The position numbers were made by a program, and so were the translations under genes. Positions 8,921-17,831 of a stretch of 64,000 nucleotides of DNA are shown here, in pieces (position 1 is the stretch's first letter; each line of letters begins with the position of its first letter). The notes under the pieces were generated by a model. It was not told where the DNA came from, made no database searches, and saw only the letters and a list, made by a program, of their open reading frames with translations. Origin of the DNA: Maritalea mobilis (lineage in GTDB: Bacteria > Pseudomonadota > Alphaproteobacteria > Rhizobiales > Devosiaceae); contig NZ_SNYR01000001.1 of assembly GCF_004363175.1 (NCBI RefSeq), forward strand, positions 1,364,001-1,428,000, given 5' to 3'.

Positions 8921-9739
8921 CTAATTTGGTGATTTGAGACGAAACACCATCGGCAAACTTGGGTCGGCAATAAATTTGTCGGTCACCCCTACCAACGTTT
9001 CAGATGCGCCTAATACCAAGGCACCACCCTTTGGCAACTGCTGCGCAAGATAGTCGAGAATGCGTTGCTTGGTCTCTAGGTCAAAATAAATCAAAACATT
9101 GCGGCAAAAAATCATGTCAAACCGGCCCAGCCGCGCTGGATTGTGCAGCAAATTATGCGGTTCAAACTGCACCATTTGTTGCAATGCAGGCGCAATGTGC
9201 CATTCGCCATCTTGTTGGGTAAAGAACTGCACCAAGCGCTGGGCACTTAAGCCCCGCTGCACCTCAAATTGGGTAAATAAGCCTGACTTGGCGCGTGCAA
9301 GTGCCGTTTGACTCAAATCGGTAGCCACCACTTCCGCCCCCACATTCAACCAGCGATGCTTCTTTTCCGCCAACAGCATCGCGAGACTATAAGGTTCTTG
9401 CCCCGTTGCGGCCGCAGCGCACCAAATACGCAAAGGCCGATTTTCATTCCGCGCGCGCTCAACAGCCTCGGGCAGCAGATCCCGCTCAAACGCATCAAAG
9501 GGTTTTTAATCTCGAAAAAAGAAACTTTCATTTGTGGTGAGCGCATCCACCACCGCCTGCTGCACTTCACCTAAGGCCTGCGGCAAACTTGCAGCCAAAT
9601 GATCGATATGCGCAAAGCCAAAGCGTTTAACCACCGCCTCAAGGCGAGCTTCAATCATATAAATTTTGTTGGCCGATAGCTTAATGCCTGCCTTTGCCTG
9701 CATAAACTGACCTATGGCTTGAACACTTTGATCAAGCAT
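8921..9739 (-). pseudogene. cheR: CheR chemotaxis methyltransferase interrupted by an in-frame TAA
   Basis: CheR methylates glutamates of chemoreceptors using SAM. From the ATG at 9739 (overlapping the cheB end by 8 bases) the frame reads 77 residues to TTNESFFFRD. It then meets TAA at 9506-9508. The same frame continues unbroken with KPFDAFERDLLPEAVERA, the SAM motif RIWCAAAATGQEPYSLAML and FDMIFCRNVLIYFD, to 8921. No bases are gained or lost, and the lost codon is most simply Lys (AAA to TAA). With that one codon repaired the protein would be about 272 residues, normal for CheR. It could be a recent nonsense mutation, a sequencing error or readthrough. Confidence 0.9.
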
Positions 9740-10829
9740 ATCGACCAGCCTTTTGCCCAGCAGATTGAGAAAGCAGAATTTCCAGCTCATGTCCAAGTTG
9801 AGCTAGCCCAACAATTTTATGAGCACTCCCATTGGCAACAGCGGCCCCTGGCATCCCCCAAACCGCGGAAGATTGCTGATCTTGAGCAAACACCCAACCA
9901 CCAGCTTGCCGCACAGCCAAGGCCCCAGCTGCGCCATCGCTGCCCATCCCTGTAAGCACGCAAACTGCACCTTGCGGGCCATAATGTTTAGCAAAGCTTG
10001 TGAGAAAAGGATCAGCGGCTGGACGACAAAAATGTACAGGTGGCGATTGATCCAAATGAAGTTCTAAGCCAGTTGTTTCTGACGCTAGCCGCATATGATA
10101 ATCACCTGGCGCAACATATAGCTGACCAGTCGATATTGCCTGCCCATGAACCGCCTCGCCACCATCGAAATGGCTGAGCGCACATAAATCTTTCGCCAAC
10201 AAAGGCGTAAAATGCGCAGGCATATGCTGCACAACAAAAACACTGATTTGCTGACGAAACGCACGCAAATGCGGCATCAACTGCGATAGCGCCAGTGGCC
10301 CACCAGTGGATGCCACCAAGGTTAGGCCAGTTATCGGTTGCGACGGAGAAAGTGCAGATTGCTGCTGGCCGGATGAGATAGGCTTATTTCTGGTAGTCGA
10401 TTTCGGTGCGAGCGCATGGAGTTTGGCCATCAACTCTCGTTCAAAATCGCTTTTAGAAATTGATCCCACACCTGGCTTTGCCAAATAGTCAGCAGCACCA
10501 AGTCTTATTGCCTCCAGCGAAATTTTTGCATTTCGCGTTGAAAGTGTGGAAGCCACCAAAATTTTGCATTGGGGCAAAGCCTTCAGCAAATGCGGCAAGG
10601 CCGAAACCCCATCCATAACGGGCATTTCCAAATCTAGAATGATGAGATCAGGTTGCATTTTCTTCGCCAAATCAATGGCTTCTGCCCCGTTAGAGGCCGT
10701 GCCGACAATATTGAGACGACCATCAGCGTCGATCCAACGACGCATTAAACCGCGCACAATCGCTGAATCGTCGACAAGTATCACCCGTGCCGCCCCCGCT
10801 GAACTCGCGGTCGGTTCGTGACCTACCAT
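9732..10829 (-). CDS. cheB: CheB chemoreceptor methylesterase/deamidase response regulator
   Basis: CheB removes methyl groups from chemoreceptors once phosphorylated by CheA. The receiver domain (VILVDDSAIVRGLM; Asp66 in LIILDLEMPVMDG) is followed by a linker at ~135-165 and the esterase domain. The catalytic triad motifs are TLVASTGGP (Ser), VQHMPAHF (His) and TGMGSDGA (Asp). The ATG at 10829 follows AGGAG at an 8-base spacing; a TTG one codon upstream is less likely. The stop overlaps the cheR start, indicating translational coupling. If cheR is inactive, CheB would demethylate unopposed. Confidence 0.96.
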   Translation of the reverse strand: MVGHEPTASSAGAARVILVDDSAIVRGLMRRWIDADGRLNIVGTASNGAEAIDLAKKMQPDLIILDLEMPVMDGVSALPHLLKALPQCKILVASTLSTRNAKISLEAIRLGAADYLAKPGVGSISKSDFERELMAKLHALAPKSTTRNKPISSGQQQSALSPSQPITGLTLVASTGGPLALSQLMPHLRAFRQQISVFVVQHMPAHFTPLLAKDLCALSHFDGGEAVHGQAISTGQLYVAPGDYHMRLASETTGLELHLDQSPPVHFCRPAADPFLTSFAKHYGPQGAVCVLTGMGSDGAAGALAVRQAGGWVFAQDQQSSAVWGMPGAAVANGSAHKIVGLAQLGHELEILLSQSAGQKAGRYA

Positions 10830-10856
10830 CAATTTAACTCCTGGTTGGGCTAAGCC

Positions 10857-11222
10857 CTAATTCTGGTAAAGTCCCAGAAATTTGCCTTCCAAAATCTCAC
10901 GATCAAAAGGCTTCATCATATATTCATCCGCCCCGGCTTTGAGCGCCATGGCGATGTGGCCCACATCATTCTCAGTGGTGCAAAACACAATTTTCGGCAT
11001 TTCACCACCAACGTAAGACCGCAATTTCTTTAAAAATTCGAGCCCGGACATAACTGGCATATTCCAATCCAGCAAAATGGTATCGGGCATATTTTTGGTG
11101 CATTTCTCAAAGGCTTCTTGGCCGTCTTCAGCCTCATCCACCTCAAAACCAATTTCTTCTAAAATCCGACGCGCAACCTTTCGGATAACGGAGCTGTCAT
11201 CAACAATAAGGCAGGTTTTCAT
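10857..11222 (-). CDS. cheY: CheY-type single-domain response regulator
   Basis: The 121-residue receiver domain stands alone: acidic pair CLIVDDS, phospho-acceptor Asp52 (DTILLDWNMPVMSG), Thr switch IVFCTTEND and conserved Lys in EYMMKPFD. In this cluster it would carry the CheA signal to the flagellar motor or act as a phosphate sink. The ATG at 11222 was preferred over the in-frame start at 11246 because the domain begins at MKTCLIVDD. It lies between cheW and cheB. Confidence 0.93.
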   Translation of the reverse strand: MKTCLIVDDSSVIRKVARRILEEIGFEVDEAEDGQEAFEKCTKNMPDTILLDWNMPVMSGLEFLKKLRSYVGGEMPKIVFCTTENDVGHIAMALKAGADEYMMKPFDREILEGKFLGLYQN

Positions 11223-11236
11223 AATTTTCCCCCGGA

Positions 11237-11692
11237 TCACGCGCAATGCAATAAATCGTGCGATAGCATGCTTTCTATCATGCCATCCACTTTCAATATA
11301 GTCATCAGCCGCCCCTTAAAACGCACTGTACCCTGAGCAAATCCGGCCAATTTCGGATCAAAATTTTGCGGACAAGGTTGCAATTGCGCTGACGTAAGCG
11401 AGACGACGTCGCTGACACTATCCACCAAAAATCCATACGATTCGTTTAAAAACTGAACATTTATCATTAAATTGGCTGATTTTTCCGCCGACGCGCAGCG
11501 CAAAAATTGCCCCAAATTTAACGCCAACACAATCCGCCCGCGCAAATTCAAAACGCCAGCCACAATTTGCGGTGCTTTCGGCACCGGGGTTAGCCTGTCC
11601 AGCTTATGCACGTCATTGACCCAGGCAACATCAACGCCAAAAAGTTGGCCGCACACTTCAAAGCAAACAATTTGCATATGATCGTCTTCCAT
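11237..11692 (-). CDS. cheW: CheW chemotaxis coupling protein
   Basis: The 151-residue protein is a single CheW domain linking chemoreceptors to CheA. It has CFEVCGQLFGVDVAWVNDV, the conserved VAGVLNLRGRIVLALNL, and SYGFLVDSVSDVVSL. Its ATG overlaps the cheA stop (TAATG), so the two are translationally coupled. CheW usually bridges receptor hexagons; no chemoreceptor gene is present in the window, so receptors must be encoded elsewhere. Confidence 0.94.
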   Translation of the reverse strand: MEDDHMQIVCFEVCGQLFGVDVAWVNDVHKLDRLTPVPKAPQIVAGVLNLRGRIVLALNLGQFLRCASAEKSANLMINVQFLNESYGFLVDSVSDVVSLTSAQLQPCPQNFDPKLAGFAQGTVRFKGRLMTILKVDGMIESMLSHDLLHCA

Positions 11693-14361
11693 TAGGCCAC
11701 ATCCTTTTCAAGGCGGTTGCGCATTTGGCTCAATGTATCGTCCAACCGCGCGCGGTCATTTTTGGCAATATAGGCCGACATGCCCAGAGCCTTTGCCTGA
11801 TCACGTGCCTTTGGCTCATCATAAGACGTGAGAGCAATGATCGGTGTTTTGGACGCGTTTGGGGCATCGGCGATCGATTTCGCCAACCCGAACCCATCCA
11901 TCCGCGGCATTTCAATATCGGTGACGATCAGATCATAGCTTTCGCCGCCTTTAACCCGCTCCATAGCCTCCATGCCATCATGACAGACCGTCACGTCAAA
12001 GCCCGCGCTTTGGAAAATGGGCACCAGCATATTGCGGAAGAAGGCGCTATCTTCGGCATATAGCAAACGTTGCCGCTGAGGGCTTGCAGTTTGCCCCTGC
12101 CGCTCAAACAGTTTTGGATGTTCCTGCGCCATGAAATACGCCAAGTCCAAAATTTCGGTGGCCTTACCATCAAGAATGGCTGAGCCCAAATATCCGGCCC
12201 CTGCCCCATCCAAATCATAATGCGGCGGCGCTTTACAGATATCGAGCACTTGATCAACCACGACACCAAGCAAAAATCCATGATCTTCAAAAACGAGAAG
12301 CGGCTTTTGCCGCACACCATTCCAAGATGCTGGGTCAGGCTTTTGCAAAAACACAATCGGCATTAATCGTTCTGTATATTGAAGCGTAAAGCGGCCACCG
12401 ACCTGCTCAATCTGGTTTAAATCGATCAATTCCAAGCGATGAATAAGCGACAGCGGCACAGCTTTTCGACCCGCCCCTTCAAGCGCAAAACACAGCAATT
12501 CTATCTGTTCATTTGAGGTAGGGTCAGCCTGCACATTTTGATGAGCATCGCTATGCTCACTCAGTTCATTTTGCGTGATCAGACTCGCCAAACCTTGCGC
12601 GTCCAAAATCATGATCACGCTGCCATCGCCCAATATTGTCGTACCGGAAAAGTGCTTTAAGTCTTTCAACGCACCCACCATCTGCTTCACAACAATTTCC
12701 TCTGTGTGGAACACTGCATCCACACAGAGGCCAAAGCGAAACGTGCCAATTTCCAAAACCACAACAAAACCAGTGTCCGCACTGTCCTTTGGCGAAGGAT
12801 CCATCTGCACGCCCAACGCTGCATCAAGCCGCAATACAGGCAAAAGCTGATCGCGCAGCTGTAAAACCTGCGCCCCATTCATCTCTTCCAAGTAGGCAGC
12901 ATCTTCACCATGTGACGTATTGTTACCTGCATGTTGAGGCGTTAGCCGCACCAACTCACGCACTGCGCGCTGCGGCACCGCAAACCGTTCATCATGACTG
13001 GCCACAATCAAGGCTGGCACAATTGCAAGGGTCAGCGGAATATTGAGGCTAACATTGGTGCCTTCGCCCGGGGTCGATTGCAGTTCAATTGTGCCACCAA
13101 TCATTTCAATATTGGTGCGCACAACGTCCATCCCCACACCGCGTCCGGAAACGCTAGTCACTGCTTCAGCAGTTGAAAAACCGGGATGAAAGATCAATTG
13201 ATGCGCCTGTGCGTCTGACATATTGTCGAGTTCGCTCTGTGTGGCCAAGCCACGCTCAAGCGCTTTTTGCTTTAGCTTTTGCGCATCCAACCCACGACCA
13301 TCATCGCGAATTTCAATAACGATTTGTCCGCCCTTATGAAAAGCATTCAGCTCAATACGCCCCATCTCAGGCTTTTTCGCAGCCAACCGATCTGTTGGCG
13401 TTTCTAATCCATGATCAGCCGCATTGCGAATCATATGCGTCAGCGGGTCCTTGATCTGCTCCAAGACCTGCCGGTCAAGCTCGGTTTCTTCACCGCTCAT
13501 TTCAAGGGAGATTTGCTTACCCAGTTCCTTGCCTAAATCTCGCACAATGCGCGGCATTTTTTGCCACAATGCAGAGATGGGCTGCATCCGGGTTTTCATC
13601 ACCCCGTCTTGCAACTCCGCGGTAACAGAACATAAACGTTGCAATGGCGTATGGTACCGCGCATCCTCATGCTCACGACTTACCGCCATCAGCTGATTTC
13701 GTGTCAGCACCAGCTCTGACACCATGGTCATCAACTGTTCCAGCACGCCAAGTTGCACCCGTATGGCACTTGGTGCCGCCATATGCGCTGGCTCTTTGTT
13801 CAAAACAGGCTCCTGAACCACCGAAGAGGCTGAAGGCGCAACTGGTGGCAAAGGATCGTCCGGTCCTGGCGCATTGCGGAATGCTTCCTCAAGCGGATCT
13901 AATGGTGCTCTGGCGGCAATTTCTGGTTCTACAACAGACTGATAAGGCGCTTCATCACCGAATTGATCATCCTCCTCCTCCGGCGCACCATCGGCCAGCC
14001 GGTTCAGGACATCAATCAACTGTTGATCATTGCCTTCAGGTTCAGCCCCCTCATTATTTTGCATAAAAACCAAATGCGCCTTGATCTGGTCGATCACCTG
14101 CAAAATCGTGCTGACACCCTCGGTAGGAACGGGCAAACCATCCCGATATCGCCCCATCAAATTCTCAGCCGCATGGGTTAGCGCTTCCAAGCGACCCAGC
14201 TCCAAAAATCCACAAGTGCCTTTAATGGTATGCACCAGCCGAAACACTTGCCGCAATATGGCCTGATCATCTGGCTGCTGTTCAAACGCGACCAATGCCG
14301 CGTCGATTTGCTCAAGGTTTTCGCCCGTTTCAACAATAAAATCGCTAAGTAACTCGTCCAT
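11692..14361 (-). CDS. cheA: Hybrid CheA chemotaxis histidine kinase with C-terminal receiver
   Basis: At 889 residues it exceeds the usual 650-750. In order: HPt domain with phospho-His (VHTIKGTCGFLEL, His44); an acidic Pro-rich linker (~105-190) with no clear CheY-binding P2 domain; dimerisation helices; an ATPase domain (HMIRNAADHGLE, DDGRGLDAQ, SGRGVGMDVV); a CheW domain; a second CheW-like domain (~615-750); and a receiver domain (LLYAEDSAFFRNM, Asp815 in LIVTDIEMPRMDGFG). The ATG at 14361 replaces an in-frame TTG at 14376. CheA with a fused receiver is known; the receiver may act as a phosphate sink. Confidence 0.95.
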   Translation of the reverse strand: MDELLSDFIVETGENLEQIDAALVAFEQQPDDQAILRQVFRLVHTIKGTCGFLELGRLEALTHAAENLMGRYRDGLPVPTEGVSTILQVIDQIKAHLVFMQNNEGAEPEGNDQQLIDVLNRLADGAPEEEDDQFGDEAPYQSVVEPEIAARAPLDPLEEAFRNAPGPDDPLPPVAPSASSVVQEPVLNKEPAHMAAPSAIRVQLGVLEQLMTMVSELVLTRNQLMAVSREHEDARYHTPLQRLCSVTAELQDGVMKTRMQPISALWQKMPRIVRDLGKELGKQISLEMSGEETELDRQVLEQIKDPLTHMIRNAADHGLETPTDRLAAKKPEMGRIELNAFHKGGQIVIEIRDDGRGLDAQKLKQKALERGLATQSELDNMSDAQAHQLIFHPGFSTAEAVTSVSGRGVGMDVVRTNIEMIGGTIELQSTPGEGTNVSLNIPLTLAIVPALIVASHDERFAVPQRAVRELVRLTPQHAGNNTSHGEDAAYLEEMNGAQVLQLRDQLLPVLRLDAALGVQMDPSPKDSADTGFVVVLEIGTFRFGLCVDAVFHTEEIVVKQMVGALKDLKHFSGTTILGDGSVIMILDAQGLASLITQNELSEHSDAHQNVQADPTSNEQIELLCFALEGAGRKAVPLSLIHRLELIDLNQIEQVGGRFTLQYTERLMPIVFLQKPDPASWNGVRQKPLLVFEDHGFLLGVVVDQVLDICKAPPHYDLDGAGAGYLGSAILDGKATEILDLAYFMAQEHPKLFERQGQTASPQRQRLLYAEDSAFFRNMLVPIFQSAGFDVTVCHDGMEAMERVKGGESYDLIVTDIEMPRMDGFGLAKSIADAPNASKTPIIALTSYDEPKARDQAKALGMSAYIAKNDRARLDDTLSQMRNRLEKDVA

Positions 14362-14433
14362 GGGCACACACACCAAGGTAAAATCATACTAAATAGATGA
14401 TTAGCGTGCGCCAGAACGGTTAATGACACATTG

Positions 14434-14469
14434 AAAAAACGGCCCCTAAGTAGTCGTACTTAGGGGCCG
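14434..14469 (-). terminator. Strong rho-independent terminator between chpT and cheA
   Basis: A 13-base perfect stem (CGGCCCCTAAGTA at 14440-14452 with its complement at 14457-14469) closes a 4-base loop. On the minus strand it is followed by six T residues (14434-14439). It lies 25 bases after the chpT stop and about 70 bases ahead of the cheA start, so chpT and the che operon are likely separate transcripts. Confidence 0.9.
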
Positions 14470-14493
14470 CTTAATGCTTGTAGCTAGATAAAT

Positions 14494-15144
14494 TTACTTC
14501 GCGGCGTAAGCGTCAAACTCAACGGCTTCGTCAACCAATTCAAGCCGAATTTTCAACCCGCTTTCCCGTGCCAAAAGCCCTGTGTAGAAGGGTTGGATCA
14601 CTTGCGCATCAATGCGGCCATCTTCTGGCGTGCCATTCAGCAAAGCCACATTACCGCGCGGAATAAATGTCTTTGGTCCCGTCGCGCGAATTTTAAATCC
14701 TTGGTCTTCGGGAGCAGCATCATCAAGGCTCACCACAATATTGCCACCACGTGGCACCGCGCTGCCTGCAATCAAAAGCATATTAAGCAGCAATTTCACC
14801 TTATTCTTTGGCAAAAGCACGGGCTCAATGGTCCACTCGAGATCGGCCTTTTCGCCGTCCATATAGCCATGGGCCACTTTTTCAGCGTCGCGCGTATCAA
14901 TCTCGGTGCCTTGTGTGGAAGACGCGCCAAATGCCAATCGCGCAAATTCAAGTTTAGACCGCGCCTGCTTTGCAGAATTGTTGATCAATTCCTGTGCAAA
15001 ATCCGCCATTTCAGCCTGATCGGGATCGCTAAGCACTTCCAAACCATTGCCGATTGCCCCCACCGGACTAATCAAATCGTGACACACCTTTGAGCACAGC
15101 ATGGCCGCTAGGTCAGGTCCGCTCACTTGCACAATATCCGCCAT
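14494..15144 (-). CDS. chpT: ChpT histidine phosphotransferase of the CckA-ChpT-CtrA relay
   Basis: ChpT passes phosphate from the hybrid kinase CckA to CtrA and CpdR. The 216-residue protein has the dimerising four-helix phosphotransfer domain with LAAMLCSKVCHDLISPVGAI (phospho-His22) and a degenerate ATPase-like C-terminal domain. That layout is specific to ChpT. The ATG at 15144 is preferred because AAGGA sits 6 bases before it; a second ATG two codons upstream lies directly against the ribosome site. Its presence about 6 kb from ctrA puts two relay components on either side of the chemotaxis operon. Confidence 0.93.
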   Translation of the reverse strand: MADIVQVSGPDLAAMLCSKVCHDLISPVGAIGNGLEVLSDPDQAEMADFAQELINNSAKQARSKLEFARLAFGASSTQGTEIDTRDAEKVAHGYMDGEKADLEWTIEPVLLPKNKVKLLLNMLLIAGSAVPRGGNIVVSLDDAAPEDQGFKIRATGPKTFIPRGNVALLNGTPEDGRIDAQVIQPFYTGLLARESGLKIRLELVDEAVEFDAYAAK

Positions 15145-15270
15145 TTTCATTCCTTAAAGCTGGTTGAACGCGCCACATGCCTGTGTTTTGGCGCGATTCG
15201 CTAGCCCCAAGTTTTACCCGCACATAATGGCGGGGCAACACTGAATGCTTAATTTCTTGTGATTTTTCGC

Positions 15271-15786
15271 CTAGCGACGGGCAAGCCGAACCTTCAACCC
15301 ATCCCAATTTTGCAGCGCGTAATTCAACATGGCTGCTTTTTCAAGCAGAAAGGCCTCGCGGTTACCTGGCGAATAAAACAGATAAAGCCGCTGATTGTGG
15401 ATCACATAAATGCGCGGATTGCCCTTGGACAAATATCCACGTGCAACGCCGGCTAGACCATAACCACCAAATTGCGGCGCGTAGGATTCTGGCGACGCCA
15501 TAAACACTTGCTTGTTGGCCTCAGTCGCAAAAAACCAGGACACGCCTTCCCACTCATATTCAAATCTGGGGGAACCAACCAGCGGCTCATCTTCAGTGAA
15601 ATAGCTAACCGGGTCCATGCCCTCAATTGCGGAGCCGGACAATGGATTGGTGACGTAAATGTCGAGAATATAGCGCTCTGTGCTGGCAGAAAGCGGTGTG
15701 GTGAAAATAAAGCTGCTCAAAAGCACGAAGAAAATGCCCCAAAGCCCCTTTATCGTTAATGTTTGTTTACCGAATTGCCGCATCAT
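15271..15786 (-). CDS. Exported YHS-domain protein
   Basis: The product of about 171 residues begins with a hydrophobic export segment (LWGIFFVLLSSFIFTTPLSAS). A YHS-like domain follows: GMDPVSYFTEDEPLVGSPRF, then EGVSWFFATEANKQVFMASP and YAPQFGGYGLAGVARG. YHS domains bind metals such as copper, but the usual CPV cysteine is replaced here by DPV. The start is uncertain (15801, 15786 or 15783); AAGG lies just upstream of the last two. It diverges from eipA. Function unknown beyond a likely periplasmic location. Confidence 0.7.
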   Translation of the reverse strand: MMRQFGKQTLTIKGLWGIFFVLLSSFIFTTPLSASTERYILDIYVTNPLSGSAIEGMDPVSYFTEDEPLVGSPRFEYEWEGVSWFFATEANKQVFMASPESYAPQFGGYGLAGVARGYLSKGNPRIYVIHNQRLYLFYSPGNREAFLLEKAAMLNYALQNWDGLKVRLARR

Positions 15787-15933
15787 TGCCTTGATTTGCA
15801 TCTATTCTGGTTGCAATCGGCAATACCTTAACACCAAGGGGTGTCGCCAAGGTTAATGCAATACCACTCTTTTGCTTTAAACCTTCTGCGGGGGAGGCTA
15901 AAGCAGCAAAAAAGCCAAAGGACCACTAGTGCA

Positions 15934-16506
15934 ATGGTGAAACGCTTCGCTTTAATAATCTCAATATTCCTCACTCTTGCCTTCGCACCACTGAGCGCCC
16001 ATGCGCAATCTGGCGCGCTCTCGGACAATTATTCAACCGATGAGCTTGTGAATGCAGGCGGCCAATTCTTCGGCAAAGTCTCGCAGGGCCTCGCCTCTGT
16101 GGTCGAACGCGCCGTGTCTCAATATGGTTTGCCAAACGGCTACATTCTTGGCCAGGAAGGCTCCGCAGCCCTATTTGGCGGCGTGCGCTATGGCGAAGGG
16201 CAACTCTATACCAAAAACGCTGGCAACCACCCGCTATTCTGGCAAGGGCCAACGCTTGGCTTCGATATTGGTGCCGATGGCTCAAAAACCATGATGCTGG
16301 TGTATAATCTACCGTCAACCAACGCCATTTATGGCCGTTATCCGGGCGTTGAAGGTTCAGCCTATATGGTGGGCGGCATAGGCATGACGGTGATGAAATA
16401 TAAAGACGTCTATATCGTGCCGATCCGTTCAGGCGTGGGTGCCCGTTTGGGCGTGAATGTTGGCTATTTGAAATTCACCCAACAGCCCACTTGGAACCCG
16501 CTATAA
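15934..16506 (+). CDS. eipA: EipA-like periplasmic envelope-integrity protein (DUF1134)
   Basis: The 190-residue protein has a signal peptide (MVKRFALIISIFLTLAFAPLSAHA) and the Gly-rich DUF1134 fold: LGQEGSAALFGGVRYGEG, LFWQGPTLGFDIGADGSK, YPGVEGSAYMVGGIGMTVM and IRSGVGARLGVNVGYLKFT. In Brucella, EipA supports envelope stress resistance and its gene is directly activated by CtrA. Here it lies about 7 kb from ctrA. Upstream there are only isolated TTAA half-sites (near 15829 and 15853), not a full CtrA box. The ATG at 15934 starts the signal peptide; the longer in-frame start at 15841 is less likely. Confidence 0.85.
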   Translation: MVKRFALIISIFLTLAFAPLSAHAQSGALSDNYSTDELVNAGGQFFGKVSQGLASVVERAVSQYGLPNGYILGQEGSAALFGGVRYGEGQLYTKNAGNHPLFWQGPTLGFDIGADGSKTMMLVYNLPSTNAIYGRYPGVEGSAYMVGGIGMTVMKYKDVYIVPIRSGVGARLGVNVGYLKFTQQPTWNPL

Positions 16507-16661
16507 GCCTTGTGCTTTCACCACATTAGCCTCGGTCACCGCAATTAACTATTTAGCGACATAGTGGTGACCTAGGCTGTTATTTCTTGTAAACTGCACC
16601 ATATAAGAATAAGTCAATGACGCGCGCGCAGACCAAGCGTGCAGTTTCAGGGAGTTGGTGC

Positions 16662-17819
16662 ATGTTAATCGAGAATTTGATGTTTGCCGCTTTAGGCTTT
16701 CTATCAGCATCAATTCTTGCGCTGTTGATCATGCCGTCTGTTTGGCGCCGTGCCGTGCGCCTAACCAAGCGCCGCATTGCCGCTGCCACCCCCGTTACCC
16801 TTACCGAATTTAAAGCTGAAAAAGATCAGCTTCGCGCCAAATACGCGCTCGATATGCGCAAGCTTGAGCTACAGCTAGACGATCTCCGCAACAAACGCGC
16901 CGCGCATTTGAACGAACTCACCGAAATGCGCGAAACGCTTGAGCTTCAAACCCGCGAATATGACGAAGCCATTTCCATTGCTGACGAGCTTGAAGAACGC
17001 AACGAAACTTTACGCGACCAAGTGCGCGCCTATGAGGTGGAAACCACCAATCTTTCTCAGCGCCTACGCGCGCGTGAACGCGACTTGGCCGACAAAATTC
17101 AAGAGTTGGACGAAGCCCGCGCCGTGGCGAATATCGCCAATTCCGCAACAATTTCTGCCTTCAATGAAGCCAAGCTGACGGGCGACTATGATCAAGATAC
17201 AGGCAATCTTTTGAACGCTGTGCAGGTGCAAAGGCAGCGTGCAGATAATATTGAAAAGCGTTTCAAAGCCAGCATTGAACAGATCAAGCAAATCAAGGCG
17301 AAATACAAACTTTCGGCGCAAGATTTGTTGGATAAAGGCATCCCCGACTTAATCGATGAAGCGGAAGCCCAAATCCGCATCACTGCTGAGCGGTTTAAGC
17401 GGCTCTCCGAAGAAGGTCTGAACGAAGAAACCCCATCCAGCGACAAACCTTCAACAAATGCACAGGCAGATGCACCAAGCCTCGCACGCGAACTTTCGCT
17501 AGAAGATGAGCTTGAGGATATTGGTGGACGGATCAAAGATATTGAAGAAGATATTCTATCAAACTTTGACCGTAAGAATGCCGATCACGATGCCATGCGT
17601 CGTCGTTTGGAAGATATCGCTGTAGACATCAGCCACATCGTTTACGCCAATGATGCCCATGAGGCTGGTGAACAGGAAGAGAGCCTGTTTGATCGCGTCC
17701 GCAAATATGCCGATGATGGTTTAGAAGAGTTGGAAAGCCCAGAAAAAGAGCGTGAAGCTAAATCCGGTCGTGTATCAGACCGTATGGACGCGCTTAAGCG
17801 CGTCGCCGGCCATCAATAA
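16662..17819 (+). CDS. Membrane-anchored coiled-coil protein of unknown function
   Basis: The 385-residue protein has one N-terminal membrane segment (NLMFAALGFLSASILALLIMPS). A basic stretch (WRRAVRLTKRRIAAATP) follows, then a long predicted coiled coil at ~40-225 rich in Glu, Arg and Leu (LDMRKLELQLDDLRNKRA ... EARAVANIANSA), and an acidic tail. The membrane anchor with positive residues on its C-terminal side suggests a cytoplasmic coiled coil. GGGAG precedes the ATG at 16662. Similar proteins occur in Hyphomicrobiales as conserved hypotheticals. A structural or tethering role is only a guess. Confidence 0.7.
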   Translation: MLIENLMFAALGFLSASILALLIMPSVWRRAVRLTKRRIAAATPVTLTEFKAEKDQLRAKYALDMRKLELQLDDLRNKRAAHLNELTEMRETLELQTREYDEAISIADELEERNETLRDQVRAYEVETTNLSQRLRARERDLADKIQELDEARAVANIANSATISAFNEAKLTGDYDQDTGNLLNAVQVQRQRADNIEKRFKASIEQIKQIKAKYKLSAQDLLDKGIPDLIDEAEAQIRITAERFKRLSEEGLNEETPSSDKPSTNAQADAPSLARELSLEDELEDIGGRIKDIEEDILSNFDRKNADHDAMRRRLEDIAVDISHIVYANDAHEAGEQEESLFDRVRKYADDGLEELESPEKEREAKSGRVSDRMDALKRVAGHQ

Positions 17820-17831
17820 TTTTAGCTTCAG

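Noticed and set aside
15154-15169. TTAA-N7-TGAAC near-match just before chpT
   Set aside because: It has one mismatch and overlaps the chpT ribosome-binding site, so it is more simply explained as that site.
15829-15860. CtrA box ahead of eipA
   Set aside because: Only isolated TTAA half-sites over 20 bases apart are present, not a TTAA-N7-TTAA pair.
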